DNA of 64,000 nucleotides from Gaertneriomyces semiglobifer (taxonomy: Eukaryota; Chytridiomycota; Chytridiomycetes; Spizellomycetales; Spizellomycetaceae): contig JAHLKF010000015.1 in assembly GCA_025558075.1 (NCBI GenBank), forward strand, positions 62,001 to 126,000. The letters are read 5' to 3'. Positions 11,861 through 23,635 of the stretch are shown here, in pieces; within the stretch, counting starts at the first letter, position 1; every line of letters begins with the position of its first letter. The notes under the pieces are model-generated. The model saw only the letters and a program-made list of their open reading frames with translations. It was not told where the DNA came from and made no database searches. Made by a program: the position numbers and the translations under genes.

Positions 11861-12375
11861 TCATTCTCCGCGGTATACCACAACATTTCTTTCGGTTTCT
11901 TCCAATCTCACTTCCCACAGCCTAACATCCCGAGCATCCGCCAGCTCCTTGATGCGACCTTCTAGGCTCTTCCATACAAACACGGCAATATTCTCAGCTG
12001 TCGACGCCTTATCTTTGAAGTAAGCCACATCGACGTCAAGGTTTCGGTGGTCCAAATGCGTCAAAACGTGTTTCAAAATAAGGTCTTTTAAAACTGTGAT
12101 GTTCAGGATCATTCCTGAGTGTGGGTCGATCTGTCTCAAAAGCTATAGATTAGACGTCACAAGCACCTTTGGCAGGCAGAATTGACACTCACATCTCCCT
12201 TGACGGTCACCTCGACCTTGTAGTTGTGCCCATGTCCACTTTTGTGATTACATTTTCCAAAAATTCGCAAATTATCCTCGTCAGAAAGTGATGGTGAGTG
12301 CAGGCGATGAGCAGCAGAGAAATGCTCTGTTCGTGTCAAATACGCTTTTGGCATGGCAGTCGTCGCGGATGGCAT
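11861..12375 (-). CDS. 6-pyruvoyl-tetrahydropterin synthase
   Basis: Two exons, 12193-12375 and 11861-12142 (154 residues, normal for the family), joined in phase 0 across a 50-nt intron (GTGAGT...CTATAG). The enzyme converts 7,8-dihydroneopterin triphosphate to 6-pyruvoyl-tetrahydropterin, the second step towards tetrahydrobiopterin. Zinc ligands and catalytic residues are visible: FSAAHRLHS (first His), [13 protein letters not shown] (catalytic Cys and two zinc-binding His) and LDHRNLD (His). The [11 protein letters not shown] motif near the C-terminus is also present. In eukaryotes this family mostly serves biopterin synthesis rather than queuosine synthesis, but the two are related, and I infer PTPS from the eukaryotic context. 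The start is the first in-frame ATG; an alternative start lies seven codons in. Confidence 0.9.
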
Positions 12376-12674
12376 GTGTGGGTCTACGTTGGGGCCTTTA
12401 CAGAAGCTATTGCACTGATTTTGTTGACAGCAGCTGGCAATGGTCAGGATATGGCGGCAATCACAAGACGCTGGTAAAGCATACGACGCTGCTTATGTTC
12501 CCATCCGTCAATGACCCCCATCTAGCAGGGGAACAATGAATGGCCCTCTTGGCATATCACTCGGCGCGTCACACAAATATAATTCAAAGAGTTCAACGAG
12601 GGGCAGTTAAAAGTACGTACAGCTTAGAAAGTAAGACCGCTCATACAAGTTCCCGTACCGGGACCTTTCGAGCT

Positions 12675-14120
12675 CTATTCTTTTTCGTGCGCTTCCATTA
12701 CGCCAACTCCAGGTACTTTCCAATATTTTCCTTTGCGAGCTCTCGCCTTCGCAACTGAAAACCCTATTACTCCTCCAACGACGACTACAGTGGCTAATCC
12801 TTTTTGCACAGTGAAACATTGTGCAGAATCCCTCGTACAAAAGAAGATGTGACTTAGTCCAAAAACAATTGCAGCTCGCAGAGCCTGCAGCACTCCAGTA
12901 GCGACAGCTCCTGTGCTCTCTAACAACTCAAAGTAGGTTGCACTGTGGCCCAACGAGGACAGAATGAGCGAAAAATACGCCAGCATCACCCGAGGATCAT
13001 TCAAAGGCATGGACTGGAGGGCAGGAAGCGAGATAGCCGCCATGATGACCATGCAAATTGCAGAGGCATACACTCCCACCCAGAAGCATTGATCTCGCGG
13101 CGTCATGTAAGATCTTGGGTTGGAAAGCATGTAATCATTGAGGGTATCTGTAAGTCAGAAAGGGAAATTGTCAGAACAGTGGTTATGGGTAACACATCAA
13201 GTGCAATAATGATCAACATACACACGCCAGAATACACGAAAGTTCCCAACACAGTAATGAGGGATCCGACCAACATTTTGTTTTCTGCGTTACAGCATGA
13301 GATATTTAGTTGTTCTGCGAATGGCATGAGCTGATAAAATGCAACTCACCAGACGAACTTTCCGGCCCTGTGCTCTTACCAATCGCGTTGATGGAAAGTC
13401 CAAACATAATAGCGAAGATCGATAGCCATTGACCCCCGTTTAAAGATCGCCGTAGGAACCAGCGTCCAAGGACCGCATTAAATACAATCAAGCTGGCGTA
13501 AATCACTTGGTACAACTGAATTAGAAAGGAATCAGTTGTTGATACTGCGAATATCGGCGGCAAGTAAGCCTCAACTTACTCCAGATCCAACAACAAATTG
13601 CCCCACTGTTAGAATTGCCATTCCTAGCACGTCCAACACGGCAACAGTGCACACACCCTTGTGCGCTACCTTTGATTCTGTTCTACCAAATTACAATCAG
13701 GAATTGAATCAGAACCTTCCTTTCGCGCTGATATCCAGGGCATCGACTGCAGTTTAAGAGTCATTCTGACTATGGTTCCAGCTTACCGATGTTGCGATCA
13801 GTGGCGTGGTCCGACGCTTGAGCGGGCAGGAAATAGACCGCTACCATCCCCAGGTAGGTAGTGAGCACTGTCATCAGAGAGTAACTGTTCGCCGCACCAC
13901 GGTAATGGAGCCACTGCGTCACCAGTGTAGTAAAGAATCCGGTTGCGAGAAAAATTGCCTTTAACAAGTTTGGATCAATTTGATTGAGAATACAAAATGA
14001 AAGTCGTCAGGGCCGGCCTCTAACCTGATTCCAGAGTACTCTCAACGAAGAGGTCGTAGGTGAAGCAGTGCCAATCTTCGGGTTCGTCTCAAGCCCGCTC
14101 GGAGTCATCTCCATATCCAT
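12675..14120 (-). CDS. Drug/metabolite transporter superfamily protein (SLC35F-like)
   Basis: Seven exons: 14025-14120, 13787-13958, 13716-13746, 13580-13682, 13350-13515, 13222-13284 and 12675-13147 (367 residues). All joins keep phase. The third exon is only 31 nt but is needed to keep the frame. The protein has about ten hydrophobic segments arranged as in DMT (EamA/nucleotide-sugar transporter) proteins. Segment one is LATGFFTTLVTQWLHY, similar in pattern to the start of SLC35F6. The central block QVIYASLIVFNAVLGRWFLR is the usual fourth-to-fifth helix region. The C-terminus is basic (AKARARKGKYW) and cytosolic by prediction. Substrate and membrane cannot be told from sequence. The start ATG lies before a hydrophilic 30-residue leader; a second ATG two codons in is possible. 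Confidence 0.75.
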
Positions 14121-15314
14121 CGCAGAATGATGTGATTGAACCATGGTATAAATCAGTTGAGGAAATCTTGCAGCCGGAGCACAAGATATCTGCAGCTATC
14201 TTTCGGTTTCGGTTCCAGCCATTTGGGTTTTCTCTGAAGAGAAGCCCAGCTTTGACTGTTGAGCTTTGCGAAGGTAAACGCGCCCGAAGCTTTCATTTAT
14301 TACTGCGCCTACAACAGGCACTTGCCAACGACCGCAGTTGTGGAAATGCTTGAGCTACTTGAACCCGGAAGCACTGTTATAGGACTCTACGTATGGGCAG
14401 CATGCCAGCTTGCGCGGCAACTCAAATCTTGAAGTTGCCTGGGCCTAGACACATCGCATCATGATCTCCCTGTAGAAATTCCCACCGCTGGACGCCCATA
14501 GCGAAACGTCAGAGCGGGGATGAGGAACCTTATCAGGCTAGTAACTAAGCAATCCGCAGATGAAAGAATGCGGAAACGGTATATCGTTATCGTTCGCGGA
14601 CGGTTGCGAAGGACATGACGGGTGGCCAGCATTAGCAAGAACCGCTTCAAATCAAAACCTGCGGGCTGATAGTCGGGTCATTAACCCAGACTGCGCTCGC
14701 AGGAAGTTGGCGAGAAGTTGTTATAGAGTGCGAATCGGCTGAAGGTAAGGGATCGTAACAGATACGGTCAATGATGTGCGGATAAGTGTTTGTCAGTAAG
14801 GACTTATTGTGAAGACCCAGTCGGCGGATCAGAATCACATTGAATCGGGAGGGGAATTAGAATGGGAGTAGAGGGTCCAGCTACAAGGCCTTGACCAGCA
14901 CGCAGGTCCGGCGGAATTGATTTTTGTTTGCAGACCGACTCCTTGACGTTTGCAGAAATGAGGTGTTTTGGCGCTCGGTGAATGGCGCTATGCGGATACG
15001 TCAGCCATAATTTGTGCACACCCCAGTCGATGATCGATGACTTTCTCCAGCGTGGCTCATTTGACGGTGTGCATGACAATAGGAAAACAGCGTGGGAATC
15101 GAGCATGCAGAATTGTCACTGGATGGAGAGTCACTGCACGTATTCAGCAGCCGCGATGCGTATCTCAACTTGTATGCAGGCCGCAGCATAACATGAGCGC
15201 TTCGGGCCGACAACAGATAACAAGGTCGTGCTTCATCAAATTATTTTAGCAGAAGTAATATAAGTACATATCTTTTTCACCCCCTGTACAATGATCTCAT
15301 CACGGCTCTGAAGC
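14121..15314. other. 1.2 kb spacer, no gene recognised
   Basis: The spacer lies upstream of the transporter gene and downstream of the coiled-coil protein gene. Only short ORFs (100 codons or fewer) occur, on both strands, and none shows a motif or convincing splice joins. I see no repeat or RNA gene. Confidence 0.5.
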
Positions 15315-18300
15315 CTATTTATTGGGTACATCAGATTGTGCGGCAGTCTGTAGTTTTCGCCCCGGAGGGGTCGGCGTTGCGGGTGCACTACTCGCAACTA
15401 CATTCCCAAAACCGGCAGATGGGTTTGCCCCTGGTGAGGCAAACATTGGTCCTTGCGCATTCACCATCATTCCACCATAGTTCATGGGGCCCATGAACGC
15501 CATCGGATACGGCATCCCTCCAAAAGGGGTTGCCATGGTCGGTCCGAGGTAACCTGATAGACCGTTAGCAGAAACGGGCGATTGCATAATGACTGCACCT
15601 GGCATCATTGCATATGGGTTCATTCCCGCCGGCGGGATCGTCGGCGCCGGCATCATCGGCACCATAGGTTGTGTAGAGACGGCGCTTACCGTCGGCTGCG
15701 GCGCATCCTGACCTGTTTGGCCGGAACGAGAGGCATCACTTGGAACACCATTGAACTCGGAATGTGACCCGTCAACGGCTGATGCTTCCTTGCCTACACT
15801 TGGAAGAAACTGCGCCAGCCAACGTGCTTTCATGTCTGCTGAAGCTCCCCCCATGTTTCCCCCGGGCCCAGGGATGTAACTAGGGTAGAACATCGGTTGA
15901 TACATCATGAAAGGGTACATTGGCGGCGCAACCATTGGGGGCGAAGTGTGCGTCTGTAGACCGCCAGAAGAAAGGACAACAGCAAGCGGGCTCTCCAGAG
16001 CTTCGGCAGTTATGGAGCGTTGACGAGCTGAGAGTACCGACGCGTCTAGCACATTGCTAGACGTCGCGGTAACTGGACTCTCAATCTTGACAGTGATTGT
16101 TGGATCTGGTAGGTCTAAGTAGTGCAATGTGTAATCAGCGTAGACTCGCGCACGTTGCACCTAAATGAAAACGCACTTGAGGAAGATACCGGCTCAGGAA
16201 CAGCTGTCTGTTCTGGCCGGGATGATTTTTCAAGCCTACTCCCTGCAGCAACCTCCTGCGGAGTGTTGGCAGATTCACGAATCTCACCATCCTCAATCTC
16301 TCCTTCTTCAAGTTCGTTGGCAATCAATCCACTAGCAGGTTGACTTCGCATCGGCGAAGAGGTTCTTGACTTTTGCTGGAGAAGCTGCTGTCGAAGCAAA
16401 GCCGCGCGGGCTTCGGCCGCCTCGGTAGACACATCGAATAGCTTGCTGTTTTCATCAGTTATTCGCTTAATGAAAGCATCCGCCTGTTGTGCGCTCGTCT
16501 GTTGATGTGGGACAATGCTGTTGACAGTCTTACCCTGTTGCCGTTTCTTTTCAATCTCCCGAAGTTCCTGCTGAGCTCTCTCCACGTGACGCGTCGCTTC
16601 CTCTAACCGCCGAGTAAGAGCATCGCCGGCCTTCTTCTCTGGAAGTTGACTCTTTGCAATCTCTTGTGCTTTTTTCTTCTCCTCCTGTTGCCTCCTCAAT
16701 TCGTCCTCCAGACGTCGTGCAACCTCCTGCGCTTGTCTCTTTTCCTCTTGTTGCCTGTTCAATTCCGCCTCCTGTGCTTTTCTCATTTCCTCTTGCTGCC
16801 TTTTCAGTTCCGCCTCCAGACGCCGGGCGGCCTCCTGTGCTTTTTTCTCCTCCTCTTGTTGCCTCTTCAGTTCCTCTTGACGTCGAGCAGCCTCTTGTGC
16901 TTTTCTTTTTTCCTCTTGTCGCCTTTTCAGTTCCGCCTCCAGACGCCGGGCAGCCTCCTGTGCCTTTTTTTCCTCCTCTTGTTGCCTCTTCAATTCCTCC
17001 TGACGTCTAGCAGCCTCCTCCGATTTTCTCTTCTCCTCTTGTTGCCTTTTCAGTTCCTCCTGACGTCTAGCAGCCTCCTGTGCCTTTCTCTTTTCCTCTT
17101 GTTGTCTTTTCAGTTCCGTTTCCAGACGCAGGGCAGCCACCTGTGCCTTTTTCTCTTCTTCCTGTTGCCTTTTCAGTTCCTCTTGACGTCGAGCGATTTC
17201 CTGTGCCTTTTTCTCCTCCTCTTGTTGCCTCTTCAACTCCTCCGCCTGACGTCTCGCATTGCCATTTACTTCCTCCTGTTGCCGTTTCGTCTCATTTTGT
17301 TTCTGAGCGGACTCCTCGACCTCTTTCTTCTCCTGTCGTCGCCTAGTTTCTTCCTGTTGGCGCCGGGCGGTGTCATCATCTTGTCGCGAAAGCTCGTCTT
17401 GTTGTGTTCTCATCTCGGTTTGGTTTTTGGCAATCGCCCGCCGCTTTCCTAACTCCTCCTGTGACTGAAGGTCAGTACCCCGTTACCGCCGTGTTCCCAT
17501 CACATTCATCCACTCACCATAAATGCTCTTTGAGATGGGGTTGGAACATGTTGCGTAGTGTTGCCGGATTGCTGCACCTTTAGTATAGCAGCTTTGCCTA
17601 ACTCGTCTAGTGTCTGTAGCTCCTGTTCAAGGGTCATTGCACCCTCAAAGGTTGATGCTACTTGCTTTTCAGTCGTGACATGAGATGCCCCTCTAAAAGG
17701 TTCAGAGGACCGCTGGTTTTGCCCAGAAGTGTTACTTAACGTCGGATGCGTACTAAGCGTTGTTGCGTTGTTGTTTCGCTCGAGTGATGTTGGCATGTTC
17801 GCCACTTGTGAAACGGCACTAGATGAACCATTCACCTCGGTTCCACCATCCGTTGGCGCATCCTCTTCAGTCACATTGCTGGTGCCTATCGCTAGCCATC
17901 TTTGTGTCCTAGACTGCAACCGTGCTATGACAGGCGAAGACACTGGCCGTCTGGGAGATGGCTTGAAAGTGAATTCATTAGGCAAAACAAAAGCCCCCGA
18001 AACAGCATCCGCTGATTCCTTTGATATGGACCCTATTTTTGCAGGCGAAACGGATCCGATCGGTCGGACTACGGAGGATGTTGTGCTCAATGGGTTTACT
18101 GCGATTCCGGACACCATCGGCTGCGTGGTGTTACTATCAAGCTTCCCCAGCGATATGGGTCGGGCACTGCTGTCAGACTTCGACTGTTGCCTGTTGATCG
18201 GGGCAGGAATTTGGAGCGTCCCTGTTGAGTAACCCACTCCATCTGCATCCTCGTCCTCATCATCGGATACAAGAGACCATGCTCGCACACCTACATCAGC

Positions 18301-19302
18301 CTCGCACGGGATCGGCGCAGGTGCGACACTCGCGACTGGTCCCTGCGCCTTTTGGGGAACTTCCCCACCTTTTCTCTTCTTTGAGGGCTGCGACGGGGAG
18401 ACTGTCTCTACGCGCTTGCGCTTACGTTCTATTGCAACTTGAAGCTCCTCAGTCCGTTTCTTCAACTTCGCAACTGTTTCATCTTCTTTTTGTAAAGACT
18501 CTTCCGCAGCAAGTAATGCTGCACGTAAATGTTGAATATCAGCAGAAGTTCGCTTTCTCTTTGACGTGATTTGCTCCAGCTGTTGTCGTGCAGTTTCGGC
18601 TTCCACCTCTAGTCGAGCAAGTATTTCTGCTGCACCAGGACTTGTGCCTTGTAGGTCCTGTGCTCCAGTATTATCAGTTACAGGTGACGGATTTGATGCC
18701 TCTTGGTCCGCCTGCGCCTTTTTCTTGCGCTTGCCTTTTCCGGATGGGGTGGATGGCTGGGATACTTGAAGTGCGGGCCCTACATCAGTGGTTTCAGGCG
18801 TGCTGATGGTCGGGGTTGATGGCCGTGACAGCGCAGGTTGAGCTTTGAGAGCCGCAACTACCGGCGCGGCAGCGCCGGGTGCTGACGTCAAAGAGCTTTT
18901 TGGGCCAGGTGCCGGAGTAGCAGGCTTGGTGGTAGCGAGTGAAAGGGAGTGTTGACGGTCGCGAAACGGTGGGAGGGATGATGCGGGAGGCCGGTTATGG
19001 GCTAGTTGACGTATTCCCACTGGAATTTCCGGAGTATTCTTCAGACCAGATCCAATATCTTGGTATTGCCGCCGCATAGTAGCGTCACGACATTCATCAG
19101 GAAATATCGAGTAGAAAATTTGTGCATCCGCGAGCCCCTGGTTCCGTAGCAGGGTGACCAAGGTGCGCAAATCATCTTGATGTTTGTTCCTTCCAGTGGC
19201 TATCAAGGTCTCGAGCAGCCCATGGAAACCAGAGTTCGATGGTCCCGTGTTCCCATCCGGTGCTCCTGCTACCGCTGTGTTCATTCTCGCGTTCCCCAGC
19301 AT
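15315..19302 (-). CDS. Large coiled-coil, low-complexity protein of unknown function
   Basis: Three exons: 17518-19302, 16177-17464 and 15315-16114, joined in phase (about 1290 residues). The N-terminal 120 residues look folded (LLETLIATGRNKHQDDLRTL and IFYSIFPDECRDA). A Ser/Thr/Pro-rich region follows, containing a short coiled coil and basic clusters (GKRKKKAQ, RKRKRVE). Exon 2 encodes a long, highly charged coiled coil made of near-identical 20-21 residue units of the type AARRQEELKRQQEEKRKAQE. The C-terminal 270 residues are Met/Pro/Gly/Tyr-rich, resembling prion-like tails. I recognise no family. The frame is open upstream of the chosen ATG to a TTG near 19437; the ATG at 19302 is the first Met. 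Possible roles are scaffold or RNP component, which is inference only. Confidence 0.75.
16640..17280 (-). repeat. Tandem coding repeats, about 57-63 bp units
   Basis: About ten degenerate copies of a unit encoding A-x-R-R-x-E-E-L-K-R-Q-Q-E-E-x-x-K-A-Q-E. Two subtypes alternate: one has RRQEELKRQQ (60 bp), the other RRLEAELKRQQ (63 bp). Several neighbouring copies are almost identical at the DNA level, which suggests recent expansion and a likely length polymorphism. Confidence 0.85.
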
Positions 19303-20009
19303 GTATGATTGATGAAGAATGATGCGAGCAGGCGAAAGCGGCCCCTCACAATCAGACCTGCATTCCCAAAAGCTATGTGAACCTTCGTTTCGAAATCGAT
19401 CCCAGAGACTTGAGAAAGTAAAACGTCCCAATGACAATTCGCTCCGAGCGCTACGAAGAGAATGTCAGCAGCAATTACTCGGATATTACCAGTGCCAGTT
19501 CACAACAATGCGATCGGCACCCGACAAACGGTGGAATTCAAAAATCTCAGCAATCACTACCAGGGCAACTGAGCAGATAGTTGTACCCAATTACACGCCC
19601 GACTACACTAACGTCGCCGCCGAGTAACTCCAAGCACCTATCAGCAAACCCCTGAGCCTTGGCCGTTCTTCAAAGTAGCCTCCGCCGTACTAACACAAGT
19701 TTCTCAAGAAACGCTCAAAATCGACGGCTTGCAATTCACAATTCAATTTAACATCTTGTCAGTGACTGTGCCGCTTCGTTTCGGTGCGGGGAGCTACTGT
19801 TGTTGCGACGCGCGAAAAGGCCTTAAAGATGCCAGTTGACAATGTCGACACTGTCGGTTGCTTGCGAGGAACTTGAAATCGAGGATTATTTCATTCAGCT
19901 GGCAATACAATGAATCATCTAAACCCGCTCATGTCCACTGCAGCATTGGAGTCAATTGAGTGGCATCCGTAGGTCTTTCAACAACCTGGATTATGTATAA
20001 CCTTTTTTA
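19303..20009. other. 0.7 kb spacer, no gene recognised
   Basis: The spacer lies between the start of the coiled-coil gene and the stop of DRC3, both on the minus strand. ORFs here are shadows of the upstream open frame. It should contain the promoter of the coiled-coil gene and the 3' region of DRC3. Confidence 0.5.
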
Positions 20010-21986
20010 TTAAGCACCCTCTTCTACACCCTCGATCTCCGACTGGCAACGCTCCAAAAATCCCACAATCTCACAGATGCGTTCTCTGTTTCGGGCAATT
20101 TCACGCTCATGCTCGCGTTGAAAAACAAGCTCTTGGTTTTTGGCAACGCCAGACACGAGGATGTCCTCCTGGTGATCAAACTTTCCCAGTCGAAAGTCAT
20201 GAGTGCTATTGATGGCATTAACGAGGGCATCTTTGTCGTTGATGAGCTAGACAATCATGGTTAGTCATTGTATGATGATGATGAATTTGGAGCAGCAAAC
20301 GCACATCACGCAGGGCATCGTCCATCTCTGCTTCTGTTAGTCCACCCTCCCGGCCTTCCTTCTCTCCTGTATCGCCTTTGATAAACCTTTCAACCGCCGC
20401 TACTACAGCCTCAGTCAACCTTTCATGAAACTCATTCTCAAGCTCCCGCAATCGAGCGAATGATGTCGCCCCCATTTCAGTAATTGTAGATGAAATTTCT
20501 GTATAGTTCCTCTCAAATTCCTTGAGGATGTCCTCAAACTGCTCTACAAGTGTCATTTCGCGTGATACCAGCTCATCAGATAAGACTGTGACTTCATCCT
20601 TCAAACGTTTGATCAAGTCGTTGACTTCGCCTTGGTGAGTGGTGTGGTGTATTCCCTGTAGCAACTACAAGCAATCCCGGAAATCAATGGCATCCTGAAA
20701 ACGGCCTTGCAATAACGAGTACGTACACGCTTCTTGACGCCCCCAAATGCTTTCAGTCTCTCCATGCACTCACCATCCACTTTTTCCCTCGCACTCTTCA
20801 AGCAGTCCATGAACATGCCTTCCTCTTCTTGCCGTTCTTTCACTCGCCGCAGAACAAAATTTTTCAGCTCGTTTATGACTACTTCACACTTTGTTTGGAA
20901 CTCATCGTGCAGGTCAGTGAAGGGGTCAGGGCTGATCAACGTAGCGAACAGGCGGAAATCCGGATCCTCAAACAAGGACGAGAAGAGAGTGTCGATGTTC
21001 TGAATGTGGGCCGACTAAATGACGAGATGTTAACTAATTCCTTGGTTTCGAACATAGACCCGTTATAACTCACCTCATATAACGCATCTAATTCCGCTTG
21101 CCTCTTGTCTTCACTTTTTTTGGCGGCGACAATCTTGTCCTCTTCTTCCTGTGCGATAATGTCGTCCACATACTGCTGCCGTGCCGCTGTAACCGATTCT
21201 GCGTCAACCAGCCGATAATCCAAGTACCGAAGCCCGCGAATATGTGCAAGCACATAGTTGCGATAAATCTGCTGTTTACAAATCTGATTTCCAGATAGGT
21301 TCAATACCCTCAGGTTTTCAAATCTTGCCAAGTAGATGACCTAGTAGGGAGTATGAGCAGGATCAAAACAAAAGGCGAGCGCTGCACGTTTGTACATTTT
21401 CCAAAACCGTAAGCCCATTGTTCCCTATCGACAGTACATTCAAATTCACAAGGTCATCGAGGTTCTCAATTTTTGTTATTCGGTTGTTGTGCAATGTCAA
21501 ATCCGTCAGTTTTGTTAACCCGTTCAACCCTTCGATTCTTGATATGTTGTTGAAGGACAGATCTAAACACCAGCAAATAGCGATAAGGCTCTAGGCTGTT
21601 AAAATCCAGCACACAAGTGCCCCTTAATAAGCTCTCTCACCAACCAAGCCATCGTAAATTCTTCAAGAAGCCTAGATTTTCGATCTTTTCAATGATATTA
21701 TTGTCCAGCTGAAGTTTTGTCAGATTTTCAAACATCCATAGATTATCGATCTTCAAGATATCTGTTGTACCATTCAGCAAGTTTTCTCGTCAGTGGTTTT
21801 GCAAAGGCTCACAGCAATTACTATTCCATTACTTTTGTAGTCCAACCGGAGAGACCTGACATCAATGGGATCTAGCCCTTCTTTTCTTGCAACATCGGCA
21901 ATTTCAGAAAGCACCTGCTCATTTATGGCTTTTTTGAGTAGGTCCTCGTCAATAACTGTGGGTTCAATCGCATTATAAGTGCTCAT
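20010..21986 (-). CDS. DRC3: Dynein regulatory complex subunit 3 (DRC3/LRRC48)
   Basis: Seven exons: 21833-21986, 21645-21761, 21396-21562, 21074-21340, 20727-21014, 20305-20664 and 20010-20246 (529 residues; human DRC3 has 523). DRC3 is part of the nexin-dynein regulatory complex between outer doublets of motile cilia. After splicing, the N-terminus aligns throughout with human DRC3: [49 protein letters not shown] and [13 protein letters not shown]. Leucine-rich repeats follow up to an LRR cap ([16 protein letters not shown]). A long coiled coil ends in [20 protein letters not shown], matching the human C-terminal DKD..VNA..SHD block. The last exon contains no Met. Intron 2 uses a GTTGGT donor, supported by exact restoration of the LRR. 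The gene implies a flagellated life stage. Confidence 0.94.
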
Positions 21987-22257
21987 TGTTTTGGAGGATT
22001 AAAGACCCCGTCCGCTCTTGTTGAGTTTAATAGCAGGCGCAATTGCCACAGCTTCGTCGTTGAAGTGACGTCTCCTACTCCCAATGAAGTAGATCAGAGA
22101 TTGGCTTGAAGACCAAGGTTTCGTTGTCATATAATCGCTCTGGCGAACGAGAAAGCGCGTTCGGCCAGATGATGTAAGCAAGTCCGACGCAAAGATATCC
22201 TGACGCGTCCCGCGAAAGTCGGCGAACACCCGCCATAACATATCCGTAAATTCAGAG

Positions 22258-23541
22258 ATGACCCGCCTCCATTGGATCTTTGCTGTCAGCTTGTCAGTTT
22301 TATCTGGTTATGGTAGGAATTGCATGAGTGCCATCAGCAAACATTCGGCTTGCAAATTTATTCTAATTGTACAATCGGCTTCGCAGCCGGGGCCACAAAT
22401 TGTCCGTCATGCGTACCGGTTCCGGGACTCAATAAATGCGATATTACTACGTCTTGTACTGGTGTTCCCATGTTGGACGGCAGTACAGATTTCTTTTGCG
22501 CATGCAGGCCCGGTTTCAAGGTTGGCCCAAGAAGCAGGATACAGCACCTTTTGATGCAACCCACTAATAAGATCTGCGCAGGCAGATGCAAAAGATAAAG
22601 ATGTGGACACTCATTGGAGAGTTGCCTGGAAAATAGGAGGACATGAACACAGAGTGTTCGTGCGACCGGGAGTTACATGTAACACTGGTACGTAACCATC
22701 TTTTGTGCTTGCGTTACATGTTGATCCGCATATTCAAGGATTACAATTTCCCGCGTAGTATGCTCTTCAAAGTCTACGAGTAGAGACTTATGCAGTAAGT
22801 TCCAATTGACCAATGATGAAATAGCATCATGCATGTCTCTCGTTCCTAATGTGGTCGGGTTTCACAGATGAGGTTGCGCTCGCTGACCTGGCACAATGTG
22901 CCGCCCCACAACCACTCCCTTCCAGCACCTCGGCCACCGACGCAACATTTTCAATTGCCTCAACAGAAACAAGCACCCCCGCAGACGTAGTGCCAACAGT
23001 TGAGACTGCTGTCACCGGCAGTACAGCCATTGAACCGGAGACAACGGTCCCTACCGAGATCTCAACTCCAGTTAGCAGTACTCAATCTCATTCGCCAACA
23101 GTTGAGGTGACCACCAATGTCCCCTCTACCTCCATTGTTATTGAGACAGAGGCGACCACGGTGGCTGTCACGACCGCCACCATGACTGCATCTGCCACTG
23201 TCGAAACGTTCCCTCCCGTCCCGACTGTGAACTCATACTGTGACGTCTGCTCGGACATTGCAGAATCTGTAAGGGCGTGTCACCCATCTACCATCTGTGT
23301 TTTCACTCCACTTTCGCGGTATTGCGCATGTCGCGCCGGATATAAGGCCAGCGACGATAATTGGGACGTCAGTAATCAGTGGCGTTTCATTTTGTCTGAA
23401 TACTCGGGGAGCCAGCCAAGTGAAGAGGATCTTGCGTTCATTGACAGAGTATTCGTAAGTCCCGGCAGAAGTTGCGAGGTGCTTTGCGACCGTCCGGGAT
23501 GTGCGGAAGTAATCGGCAGTATTTGCGGTGTGAATCCTTGA
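22258..23541 (+). CDS. Secreted protein with two Cys-rich modules around a Thr/Ser linker
   Basis: Five exons: 22258-22312, 22387-22520, 22582-22687, 22759-22794 and 22868-23541 (334 residues). The start is a signal peptide (MTRLHWIFAVSLSVLSG). The first Cys-rich module runs CPSCVPVPGLNKCDITTSC, FFCACRPGFK, then HEHRVFVRPGVTCNT. A linker of about 120 residues is almost entirely Thr, Ser, Val, Pro and Glu and is probably O-glycosylated. The second module repeats the pattern: YCDVCSDIAESVRACH, CVFTPLSRYCACRAGYKASD, then a QWRF...RVFVSPGRSCEVLC segment. The CACRxGYK/FK spacing resembles EGF-like folds. Such proteins suggest a wall or surface role, but I cannot name a family. The first intron donor could be GTAGGA (chosen) or GTTATG six bases earlier; both keep phase. 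Confidence 0.8.
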
Positions 23542-23635
23542 AGGACATGATGCATTTCAGCATGAGTATTGTGAAGACTACGAGAATTGTGTATTACCAA
23601 TATAGTACAATCATGGGTCCGCCCATTGGTAAAAT

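Noticed and set aside
16640..17280. Regularly spaced repeats that could suggest a CRISPR array
   Set aside because: The repeats are contiguous and coding, without unique spacers, and the genome is eukaryotic.
16646..17452. Plus-strand ORF of 268 codons rich in Leu and Phe
   Set aside because: Antisense of the Glu/Lys/Gln/Arg coiled-coil repeats. The apparent membrane character comes from reading the repeats backwards.
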